NCBI GenBank assembly: GCA_947095585.1 | Contig: OX352764.1 | Coordinates: 73,427,536-73,491,535 of the forward strand | DNA: 64,000 nucleotides | Direction of reading: 5' to 3' | DNA from: Nephrocerus scutellatus | Taxonomy: Eukaryota; Arthropoda; Insecta; Diptera; Pipunculidae | Shown here: piece by piece, positions 55,600-64,000 of the stretch | Position numbering within the stretch: position 1 is the stretch's first letter | How the letters are laid out: every line of letters starts with the position of its first letter | The notes under the pieces: generated by a model | Databases searched by the model: none | What the model saw: the letters and a program-made list of their open reading frames with translations, nothing else | Told to the model about the DNA's origin: nothing | Program-made: the position numbers and the translations under genes

Positions 55600-55950
55600 T
55601 ATATGTACACAGTATACCTGGCGATGGAAAATATGTGGTCGTTCCAACGAAGCTTGTTTTTGGCGTACATACCGAGAGTTAAGAGTTTTTCAGTTTCTTC
55701 AATATTTCAAGATCCATTTGTGTGATGAAGAGGTGCGTGCAAAAAGCAAACAGTGCTGTCGTCAGCGAAATAATGAATTGGATTCGAAGTAGTTGATAGG
55801 AGATCATTAATGAAAATAAGAAAGAGTGTCGGAGACACACCGGTGATTATGCGGTAACACTGGATTTAAAACGGTCCAATATGACCTGGATTGCACGGCC
55901 AGAAGTGTAGTTACTAGTCCAATCACGCAGTTTTCGTTTATCTCTTCTTT
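55600..55950 (-). mobile_element. LINE-C copy 4: RT palm fragment
   Basis: GGCGATGGAAAATATGTGGTCG, CAACGAAGCTTGTTTTTGGC and GAGTTTTTCAGTTTC match 19275-19360. On the minus strand: LFADDSTVCFLHAPL-like (an FADD box read from CGTCAGCGAAATAATGAATTG, 55760-55780) and ITGVSPTLFLIFINDLLS-like residues at 55800-55850. Small insertions and frameshifts. Confidence 0.7.
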
Positions 55951-57590
55951 ACGGTATAAAAGTCTAGGATGAGAAGTAAGGAGAGTTAGAATCTAAGGTA
56001 AAGTAAAATTAAATAAAGATGTAACATTCTTTATTGTACAACACACTTCTCAAAGTGATGTGTGTGGGCCTAAAAAATATATTTCCAATTCGAGCAACTT
56101 CTTGTTAAAGAAAAGACTCTATGTGCTTATTTCGCTATGCTAATACATTTGCCCAAGGCTGTATAATAAATACAACAATATTGCCTTGGTATAGCCGAAA
56201 AAATAATTGCTTTTCCAAGCAATTGTATAAGCAGCTGTATCTTAATGACGATTTGTAGTAAGATTGCCTACTGAAAAAGTAGACGTAGACATAAGGCACA
56301 AAATTGTTTTTTAAATTAGGCATAGTTGTATTGCATTGTATATATGAATTTAAACTTTGAAAATCGTTTAAATTAATATTAAAATTTCAAGCCGATATTT
56401 TAGTAGTTTTACAGCAATTTAATGTTACTTTTGGTAAAATATACAAATTGCTTCCTAATGTTTAAAGCTGTTCAGTAAGCGCTGCTAGCAAACTAAATGC
56501 TTGTAAGAAGGAAACTTCCAAGTTTAACACGCCTAGTGCCTCTATGAGGACCTTCTTCCACATGGTTATAGTGAGTTGAGATCATCGCACCAAACTACAT
56601 GCTCATGTGCAGTATGCACTTAGCGCAGATGCTTGAGACAAGTACACATACAATATGCATAGAAATACTCTCTGCTTTTGCATAAATTATGAGTGCAAAA
56701 ATGCTTATGTATGTATGTTTTGCGGAAATATGCATGGCTATCGAAAACATTAAGTGGCATAGCTCTACCAGTTTCTCGACATCATCAAGGCCAATTATTA
56801 ATGCAAATCATGGTTTTTTTTTTGTTTTACCTATCGTAATAGGGATTATAACGAAGTGTTCTGTTATTATTCAGTTTGGAGAATTTTATAAAATGGGGGT
56901 AATGACCCTTAATTCATTTGATTCTTCAATTTTTTCTTTAGATATTTGAAGTTGTGGAAATTACGTATTTTCATAGAAGTTTTGCTAATTCCAATACCAA
57001 TTCCAATACCTATTGGTTGCGGTTTAAGTATGAGATGAGACTGAAATTTTTTACCAAACGAGTCAACTAAACTATTAAGTTGTGCCTGAAGGATTAGCAA
57101 ATTATTATCATAATGACTTTGTCTATAAATAAACGTTTCGTAATTTTGGATGACTTGTCAATGCTAGTAAATTTCTGCAATAGAGACTCTTTTTGACAAC
57201 TCTTCAAAACCGCACTATTTTCATGTTTCCGCACCTCAATAAGAAGATCTGTAGCATTCCCTAACTGAATTACACAAAATTCAATTGGTTTTTTCTCAGA
57301 TTTAATATGCAAATTTCTAGGTACATGCTTTTGTTACATAAAACATTGATTTACTTCAAGTCTGGGTCAATACATGTAGTGTCGATTTCTATATACAGAA
57401 TTACTGCTGAAGCACAAAAATCGCCTTTTAAATGGCATTCAAAGGCAATCATTTGAATTGAACACATTTCAAACAAACCACATCGAAACATCGATGGATA
57501 AAATTATATAGTACAGGAAAATTAAGCATAGCTCCATATAATGTTTTAACTAATTCACATGGAAATGATACTTATATAAGTTTTACATAA
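55951..57590. other. No gene seen
   Basis: AT-rich, no matches elsewhere in the window. The frame 56689-56949 is low-support. A CCAATACCAATTCCAATACC micro-repeat lies at 56990-57010. Confidence 0.4.
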
Positions 57591-57862
57591 TACTAGCTGT
57601 TCCCGGGCGCTTTGCTGGTTATTGGGGTGTAAGTGGGCGTGGCGTCAGTGGGCGGGAGGGCACTGGGTGGGGGTCAGCGGGATGGGGCATCTGGGAAACG
57701 CGGGTGTAAGTGGGCTTGGCGTCAGTGGGTGTGAGGTCAGTAGGTGTGAGTTCAGTGGGTGGTGGGTCAGTGTGTATGTTGTCAATGGGTGGGTCAGTGG
57801 GTGTGAGTTCAGTGGGCGGTGGGTCAGTGGGCGGGGAGCAAAGCGCCCGGGAACAGCTAGTA
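57591..57862. mobile_element. G-rich minisatellite enclosed by a perfect 26-bp inverted repeat
   Basis: 57591-57616 and 57837-57862 are exact reverse complements (the arm contains GTTCCCGGGCGCTTTGC). The 220-bp interior is a G-biased minisatellite on the plus strand (units of GTGTGAGTTCAGTGGGCGGT and GGGTCAGTGG, about 17-20 bp). Runs of three or more G occur about every 10 bases, so quadruplex formation is plausible on this strand, while the arms can form a long hairpin. It looks like a small foldback or MITE-type element; no clear target duplication. The frame at 57622-57867 is repeat-driven, not a gene. Confidence 0.8.
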
Positions 57863-58089
57863 GTTAATAAAAAAAGATTAATGGTATCTTCATATTTGTT
57901 TTTTGTGAAATTTTTTTAATAAATTTTTTTCTTTAAAGAGCTCTATCCTAAAAACCAAAATACAGATAAATTTTGTGCAATCAAATTATTTGTTATTAAT
58001 TACTATAATATAATAAATTATAATATAGTGTAACATTTTTACAAAAAATTTCATTTAAATGGCTTTAAATTCAAAAATTGAAAAAAAAA
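57863..58089. other. AT-rich spacer
   Basis: AT-rich sequence with an A11 run at 58079-58089. Nothing else seen. Confidence 0.45.
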
Positions 58090-58782
58090 AATGAAATACC
58101 GTTAAAGTCTCTCCATCGGTCCGGATTTCGAGCCGATGTCATCCAGCTTGGCATCCCTAAACTCTGAGCGTCCTGGTATATGCCATCCTTCCAGCGTAGG
58201 CTTGGCCTCGCTGTCGTGTTCCATAAATCCTACCGCAAAGGACTTTCCGAGCAGGATCCTCTTCTCTCATGCGAGCTAGGTGTCCTGCCCACCGGAGCCT
58301 ACCGAGCTTAATTTTCTTCATCATTATAGAGTATCCGGAATCGTCCTTCCTTACATACGGGGCCAATAATTCTCCGTAAGACTTTTCTCTTGGACGCGGA
58401 CGAGGTCAGAATGCTTTTCGCTATGCACCAAGTCTCGGATCCATATGTAAGTACTAGTATGACCATTGTCTTATATATCAGCAGGTTGGATGTTATGGTT
58501 AATTTCCTAGATTTGAAGAGTCTTGACATATACTCTGGCTTTGTTGGCTTCAAGCAACCGTGCGCGTATTTCTGGTTCCATGCTGTTATCGGCTGCTACA
58601 GTTGACCCGAGATAGTTTAAGGCTTGTAAGAAATTCGCGCTTCACTATTTGAATAGAGGGGCCAATGTTGGATCTTCTACTCGCAGACGTGGCCACCATG
58701 TACTTTGTTTTGCCCCGATTTATGTGCAGCCCCAGTTTTATTGCCGCCTGCTGCTTCCTATACAGCTCTTCGGCTACTACCA
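58090..58782 (-). mobile_element. RTE RT copy, 3' part (before the SINE)
   Basis: Minus strand C-terminal RT region: KKIKLGRLRWAGHLARM, REEDPARKVLCGRIYGTRQR, SSASKRKVLRRIIGPVC, LLIYKTMVILVLTYGSETW, and AIKLGLHINRGKTKYMVATS at 58740. These are thumb and zinc-free C-terminal segments of an RTE-like LINE. Carries the undisturbed mariner target (58690-58720). Confidence 0.8.
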
Positions 58783-59042
58783 TGCGGTCCAAGGCCTGAC
58801 TTCTCGCAACCATTTGTGTTGAACATGCATATTTTTGCATACAAAATGGAGGGACCTACAATTTAATGCCGGATCCGAACGGCGAATTGAGAAGCTTTCA
58901 GTGACAAGTTAATACTCTCGGACGTTTGTCAAACTTTCGCGAGAGGTGGGGCACCGTGAAAAATACTTTGGTGTTACTGGGATTCGAACCATGAACCCCT
59001 GCTCAGCAGTCCATGCTCCTGTCCACTGAGCCACGGCGCCCA
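58783..59042 (-). mobile_element. SINE S copy 7, inside RTE
   Basis: Reverse complement of the SINE: GCGGTCCAAGGCCTGACTTC, GGATCCGAACGGCGAATTGAG, CTTTCGCGAGAG, GATTCGAACCATGAACC, CACTGAGCCACGGCGCCCA. It lacks the (ATT)n tail. Compared with the other RTE copy it replaces about 200 bp of RT sequence (24240-24470), so insertion came with a deletion. Confidence 0.9.
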
Positions 59043-59755
59043 CTTGATAGTGATCTGGATATTTTTACTTGGTTTATAACATTGGTCATGGTCAACCTAC
59101 ATAGTCGTGTCAGTTTTTTTGGGATGCCAAATTCTTTCATGGCTTTATAAAGTTCTACTCTGGCTATGCTATCATAGGCAGCTTTAAAGTACAGAAAAAG
59201 ATGGTGTAGTGAGTTTTGAAACTCTAGATATTTTTCTATCACCTGCCTAAGGGTGTAAATCTGATCAGTTGTTGATTTGCCTGGGATGAAGCCACACTGG
59301 TATGGACCAATGATGACTTTAGCGTATGGGACTATCCTGTCTTGAAGGATAGAGGATAAAATCTTATACGCGGTACTTAACAACGTTATACCACGATATT
59401 TGCTGCAGGTTTTGATATCTCATTTCTAATGTATGGGGCACAGTAGGATTTCTCTTCGCCAGTCTTCTGGCATCGCTTCTTCCTCCCATACTTGCACTAT
59501 TATTTCATGAATTGCTTGGTGTAATGTGGGGTCTCCTATTTTTATCAGTTCTGCTGGGATCCCATCAGATCCCGGGGCCTTATTATTTTTGAGCCGATTC
59601 GTCTATGCTTCGTCTATGCTTGGTGGCGGCAGCATAGTATGATCTTCGGTCATTTGTGGAGCCTTCAATTTCTCAGTTAACTGGCCATTTAGCAACTCAT
59701 GAAAGTGCTCTTCCCATCGCTCTATGATGCCTTTATGATCGGCGATCCAATTACC
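59043..59755 (-). mobile_element. RTE RT copy, 5' part
   Basis: Minus strand from 59755: ERWEEHFHELLNGQLTEKLK, a PPPSIDEA segment, then DPSRTDKNRRPHIT-like residues, MLSTAYKILSSILQDRI, PYAKVIIGPYQCGFIPGKST, TDQIYTLRQVIEKYLEFQNS, LHHLFLYFKAAYDSIARVEL (motif A: Asp reads Tyr in FLYFKAAYD, the usual form being FLDFKAAYD), YKAMKEFGIPKKLTRL. Truncated at 59755. One of the key catalytic Asp positions is therefore mutated. Confidence 0.8.
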
Positions 59756-60206
59756 CTAATTTATTAATATTAATTTTCTTAATTTTAATATTAAAATACC
59801 CACCTTACATAACTATAGTTCACATTTGTTACTAAGGTTCAGAGACCAAAATAAATTGAAACAAATTTCAAACACACCACGTAAGGATGCAATTGTACAA
59901 ATACGAACAGTATCTGCTATTTTTTTTTACAAATAGACTCATATAGCTTAGCAAACCAATTAAATTTTAATTTAATTAAATTTCTGCGGCTTGCTTTGTG
60001 TGAACCCTCATAGTATCATTCAAACAACAATCATTAAATTAGCATAAGAATAATTGAAGGAATATTAGCGAAGTCCCCTTTTCACCCAACTTTTAAGTGG
60101 TGTTAGCAACCCACACACCACTTAATTTCCCCTATTTTAAAACAACAATATACAAACAGTATACAAGTAGCGCATACAAATATGTGCTGCATCGAAGGTA
60201 AACGGG

Positions 60207-60213
60207 TATAAAA
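60207..60213 (+). promoter_or_regulatory. Possible TATA box
   Basis: GGGTATAAAAACGC is a close match to the insect TATA consensus. A TCAACT at 60244 could be an initiator, but it is about 37 bases from the TATA start, longer than usual. No coding exon can be tied to it. Confidence 0.25.
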
Positions 60214-61038
60214 ACGCACTCTGGAGAAGGAGATGCTTCTACATCAACTTAGCAAAAAGTCCTTTTTCTTGTGCTTGTTGTATTTTTCCTTAAGCTAAGC
60301 TATTTCGCTACTTCAACTAAGTGAGGCGGCTCGAAGGTAGATTCATTTGTAGGGTAAACTTAACGTATATTTACAAATAATTTGAATTTGCATTTTAATA
60401 ATAATTTTATAGTGGCAACTTGAATCGTAGCGTAGCCTCAAGATCTGCTGTTTGTGCTATTTGTGGTTGTTGGTAGTGTCTTTCCATACTGACTGACACT
60501 AGTAAAGTCACTTGCTGTCTGTCTGAGTTGTGATCTTCCTTAGAAATAGAACGCAACACAATTTTATGTCCCTTATAGTTATGAGGGCTGTCATTTATTC
60601 TAATAGTCCGGAAACAGGTACAGAATTATTTTGATATTATGTGATATGTGTGTGTAGTTTATATAAATACATGCCACAATAGGTAAACATAATGGGGAAG
60701 TCATTTCAGTAATTGGAGTGTAAAAGCTCCCCGGATTATAACGTAGCTGATGCGAATAACTAGCACTAGGTCAATATACAACTAGGAGTGCTAGGCTAGT
60801 GTTCAAACTTTATAAACGGTAATCTCACAACAACAACAATTAAAATTTACTGAGGAATAAATAAAAAACAAGCAATAAGTGTTTTGGTAGCCATCCAGAC
60901 TTATTTGAAGAAACAAGTACTATTTATATTCTCACAAAAAAAAGCTAATTGAAAACTAATTTTTGACTCAGCTCAGGTTACTTTTTCTTCACTCATTTGT
61001 TCGGAATTGACAGCAATACAATACTTGAACTTTTAACG

Positions 61039-61526
61039 CTATTGACTCTGTCTTATTTTTGTTAAGGCAAGTAAAATATTTTGCGCAGAGGCTACATTGG
61101 CTAATAAGCAATTTTCACATTGGAAATAACAGTGAAATCCATGCGGAGTTCCGTAATGCCACCTGTGCTGGCGGGAATATGAATAATTTGTGGAATTTTT
61201 AAAATCGGACTGACCAACCAGTGTTGTAGTGATAATGTAAAATGGCTTACACAAAAACTCAGTGAGCCCAATAACAATCGTCTCGGATAAACATTTAGCT
61301 TTTAAAAGAAATTCACCAAATTCTGATTATTGTGAACAGTTTCTGCGACATATTCTGTAACTTGCATTCCTGCAGCGTGTAGTTGCCAATCGAAAAAGGT
61401 GTCGCATGTGTCCTCGACAAGAAGGTCAAACTGAAAGCAACTGAGCATGGAACATCGATGGCATCCGTTACTTATCGTCAGAGTGCAGCAATGTTCTTTC
61501 CGCCCTCCTAGCACAATCGATATCAT
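61039..61526 (-). pseudogene. Unrecognised Cys-containing frames (exon or pseudogene candidate)
   Basis: Two minus-strand frames of 74 and 71 codons lie end to end. The first starts MISIVLGGRKEHCC and runs to HNNQNLVNFF. The second is open upstream of its ATG (FGEFLLKAKCLSETIVIGLT) and contains FKNSTNYSYSRQHRWHYG and FHCYFQCENCLLANVASA. A one-base shift near 61300 would join them. I see no splice pair that would do so. No match to a family that I can name. Confidence 0.25.
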
Positions 61527-62018
61527 TCAAGTTTGCTGCAATTAATGGCTTATTGTAAGGTAGATATGCAATTACAGCTATTCAACATGAGATTTGCCAT
61601 GCAATCCATGATGTCGCGAATAGTGCAGTTGGAAAAGCTACCACTGACGTTGATTTAAAAAAACATTGCGAATTGCAACGATTATGTTTCTAAGCTGTGT
61701 GCTTTAATGTAGACTCGTAACCCAGCTGAACTTAGGTGCCAGTTTCCTTTACAATGCGTTTTCCAATGGGATTGCGCAAGCCGACCGGTTCAGATGGAAT
61801 AAATGTGGAAACTTCAACATGACATACATAAAAAAGAATGTATAGTATATTCATTAGAAAACATTGTTAAGCACTTTCTTCCTTGCATCGTTTAATAAAT
61901 ATACGCGATATAAGTATATGGAGTTAATAATATTGGACTTGAGCTAATTGCAATGATGATCAGCTGTTTTCCCAATCGGAGTCGACCTTGAAATAAACGC
62001 CACAGCAAGGTGCAAATT

Positions 62019-62301
62019 GGGCGCCGTGGCTCAGTGGAAATGCACATGGCTACTGAGCAGGAGGTTCGTGGTTCGAATCTCATAACACTAAAATTATTTT
62101 TCACGGTGTCCCACCTCTCGCGAATGGGTGACAAACGTTCCGAGAGTAATAACTTGTCATGGAAAGGTTCTCAATTCGCCGTTCGGATCCGACCTTGAAT
62201 TGTAGGTCCCTTCCATTTGTGTCCAAAAATATACAAATGGTCGCGAGAAGCTAGGCCTTGGACCGCAATGGTCTGTCGCGCCGAATATTATTATTATTAT
62301 T
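62019..62301 (+). mobile_element. SINE S copy 8, best-preserved
   Basis: 283 bp. GGGCGCCGTGGCTCAGTGG (perfect A box), GTGGTTCGAATCTC (B box), body CCACCTCTCGCGAATGGGTG, CGTTCCGAGAGTAATAACTTG, CGTTCGGATCCGACCTTGAA, tail AGGCCTTGGACCGCAATGGT, and CGCCGAATATTATTATTATTATT. This copy is the best consensus of the family. Its (ATT)5 tail touches the 3' end of the R4-like LINE. Confidence 0.93.
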
Positions 62302-64000
62302 GAGTTTCAACTGTACTTCTCAACTTCTATGAAGTTGGAAATTACCTATCCCGGGCTATGCCAAGGGATTAGGTTCTGTTGGGGCGTAGACCATGTTCTA
62401 GCCCGTTTGTCTCGGTTTGAGGAATCGTCGCACTATGTTACATGTGCTCAGGATCACAGATTTCTGCATAATCTCTAGTGCGTCATTAAGATTATGTTTT
62501 TGTAACTGACAACAAGGTGTTTTGGTATCAAGCCGGTGGCAGATAGAATTATTGGAGAGATATCCACCCTTTCCACATGATACATTGTCTTCAATTCGTT
62601 TGCAAGATCAGTATATTTTTCAATTTTTGTACTGTATGTCGACTGAAGATTGTTATTTAATGGAACAGCTATATCAAGCAACGTTATTTTCTTCCCAACT
62701 TTATCAAATAGGACGATGGCCGGTTTGTTAGCTCGTATTTTTCGGTCTGTAATCATCGGCCTATCCCAATACAGCTTACATCTACTGTTTTCAAGTACAG
62801 GTGGCGGTTCGTACTTATAGTATGGAAGTCTTTGCTTAATCAGACTGTTTTGCCTGGCCAGGCCTTGGTGTATGATTTTCGCTACCTGGTTGTGTCTTGC
62901 TGTATAATCATGCGATGCTAAGCTCGTAGATCTACCTATGATATGATCAATAGTTTCGGCATTGCTCTGACAGCGGCGACATGAGTCACTTTGCATATTT
63001 TCCCGTAACACAAACTTGCGGTAGTTTTTAGTTGCTATGACTTTATCTTGTATAGCAATCATAAAACCTTCCGTTTCCGCAAAAAGACACGTGGGAGCCA
63101 TAAATTTGAGCTGGGATTGTCGATAAAGTCTTGTTGTAGTTGGAAGGGATGCACTCCATGCAGGCTTTTGCTTTTCCATATGTCCATGCGCTGGTCACGA
63201 GAGAGTACGTTGGGGGGTGTTTCAATCTCATTTGATTTCAGATTGAGTGGAGTATAACTCTTATCCGCTAGACATACTGTTCTGATTAAATCCGAAGTTT
63301 CTGCTTGACTTCTAAAATAGTTCCTCAAGTTGTTTATTGTGAAGATTTGGTATGTCCAGGAAACCTCTTCCACCGTCTTTATAAAAAAGGGTCACTCTTT
63401 CGATTGCACTTCTCGGATGGTGGCACTGGTATTTAATTAGGGTGGTTCGTAACAAGATTGCTATCTCATCAAGGTTTTTATTTGACCAATTAATGACGCC
63501 AAAGGAATACGTAAATACTGGGATAGCCCAGGTGTTGATTGCTTTTCGCTTATTACCAGCATTTAAGTCTGACTTTAGAACTTTCGTTAGCCTCTGCTGA
63601 AACTTGCCTCGCAGTATCTTTTTCAGCTCCGTCTCTTGAATTCCTTTCAGTTGTAAGAAACCAAGGTATTTGTAGCTTTCTTCTCGGTCCAAATTGGCTA
63701 TTATATTGTTTTCGTCTAGGTGTAACCTTTCGTTGTTGGTCTTTACTTTTCCTTTCTGGATCTGGATCATTTTACATTTTTCCATACAAAATTCCATTCC
63801 AATGTCATCACTAAACTTTTTGACTATTTGAATCATTCGATTCATTTTTCCTCATTATTGGTGTAGAGTTTAAGATCATCTACATAGAACAGATGATTGA
63901 CAAGAACGGCACCAGTTTCTGCTTTCAACATAAAACCAAGATTAAGGCTTTTCAGCATTCTACTCAGCGGGTTCATACAGAGACAAAACCAAAGAGGGCT
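62302..64000 (-). mobile_element. R4/Dong-like LINE, 3' part (continues past the window)
   Basis: Minus strand, 5' to 3'. RT palm at 64000-63850: PLWFCLCMNPLSRMLKSLNL, HLFYVDDLKLYTNNEE (YVDD box). Frameshift at 63846. Then 63845-63312: ESYKYLGFLQLKGIQETELK, INTWAIPVFTYSFGVINWSN, HHPRSAIERVTLFYKDGGRG, LDIPNLHNKQ, the thumb of the R2/R4-type LINEs. After a shift: LRNYFRSQAETSDLIRTVCL. After a second shift, 63179-62475: GFMIAIQDKVIATKNYRKFV, SCRRCQSNAETIDHIIG (zinc-knuckle) and the restriction-like endonuclease domain YKYEPPPVLENSRCKLYWDR, IRANKPAIVLFDK, LLDIAVP. The 3' untranslated part ends at 62302 on the SINE tail. Two internal frameshifts plus missing residues: inactive. Confidence 0.82.
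62475..63179 (-). pseudogene. R4-like restriction-type endonuclease domain, key residues lost
   Basis: Open C-terminal part of the R4/Dong-like ORF. In this LINE group the zinc-knuckle is C-x2-C-x7-8-H-x3-4-C and the endonuclease holds PD-(D/E)xK-type acids. Here the knuckle reads CRRCQSNAETIDHIIGRS, with Ser (TCT) where the last Cys (TGT) is expected. The KPD of the endonuclease reads KPA (GCC in place of GAC, one base). The later DIAVP box is kept. The enzyme would normally nick the target site for primed reverse transcription. The loss is read directly from the codons; the expected residues are from family knowledge. Confidence 0.65.

Larger units (their letters stand above)
59756..62018. 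other. 2.3 kb without recognised elements
   Basis: The least repetitive stretch of the window and the best place for host sequence. A TATAAAA at 60207-60213 precedes a possible 5' exon that ends AAG|GTAGAT near 60337. Minus-strand frames at 61302-61526 (IVLGGRKEHCCTLTISNGCH, FQFDLLVEDTCDTFFDWQLH) and 61039-61254 (CENCLLANVASAQNILLALT) are Cys-containing and nearly contiguous, but in different frames and without a domain I recognise. Confidence 0.4.

Noticed and set aside
57622..57867. 81-codon open frame rich in Gly, Trp, Val and Ser
   Set aside because: It is the translation of a G-rich minisatellite, and two frames are open at once.
60207..60340. Heat-shock-type promoter with first exon
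   Set aside because: The TATA is good, but no heat-shock elements are seen upstream and no coding exon follows; kept only as a weak TATA call.
62019..62095. Functional tRNA gene (A and B boxes present)
   Set aside because: The same head recurs in eight copies followed by a constant non-tRNA body and (ATT)n tail, so it is a SINE promoter.

Overview
The window looks like nuclear DNA from a dipteran insect, probably a true fruit fly (Tephritidae). It is AT-rich and non-operonic, with dense nested transposable elements and GT-AG style splice signals. It carries a mariner of the DD41D (rosa) type, first described from a Ceratitis fly. The family assignment rests on motif reading only; I ran no searches. 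I see no confident single-copy host gene, no rRNA, no functional tRNA and no CRISPR. Most of the window is a transposon graveyard with two young insertions in it.

Labels used below. LINE-A and LINE-C are related CR1/jockey-type non-LTR elements (endonuclease, RT with FADD box, hairpin plus poly-A 3' end). LINE-B is a third element of this kind, seen mainly as 3' ends. LINE-D is an I/LOA-like LINE with RNase H. RTE is an RTE-like element seen as endonuclease and RT pieces. S is a tRNA-derived SINE with an (ATT)n tail (8 copies). T is a dispersed element made of ~120-130 bp units (5 loci). F is a CGCG-rich tandem element of ~130 bp units.

Layout. 0-7 kb: end of a mariner, LINE-A pieces, T arrays, two SINEs. 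7-13 kb: broken ORF, SINE, T, RTE 5' piece, LINE-A with a SINE inside it, RTE-like RT piece, a weak two-exon gene candidate. 13-19.5 kb: LINE-B 3' end, (AT)25, LINE-D, RTE endonuclease, LINE-C. 21-27 kb: a nest in which an RTE element on the minus strand is split by a LINE-B 3' end and by an intact 1303 bp DD41D mariner with TA duplications. 29-39 kb: T arrays, LINE-A copies, SINE, F array, a G-rich minisatellite, and LINE-C split by a 110-bp tandem array and a MITE with 25-bp inverted ends. 40-46 kb: decayed I-like LINE pieces. 47.2-47.9 kb: a 118-bp satellite. 50.5-55.4 kb: LINE-C, then LINE-D interrupted by a young 5'-truncated LINE with an uninterrupted RT frame and an 11-bp target-site duplication. 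57.6 kb: a G-rich minisatellite enclosed by a perfect 26-bp inverted repeat. 58-59.8 kb: RTE RT with a SINE inside. 62-64 kb: a SINE whose (ATT)n tail abuts the 3' end of an R4/Dong-like LINE running off the window.

The genes do not form a pathway. The organising principle is insertion order. Paralogous copies in the same window supply the empty site for the mariner and the uninterrupted version of LINE-D, so several insertions can be dated relative to each other from the sequence alone.
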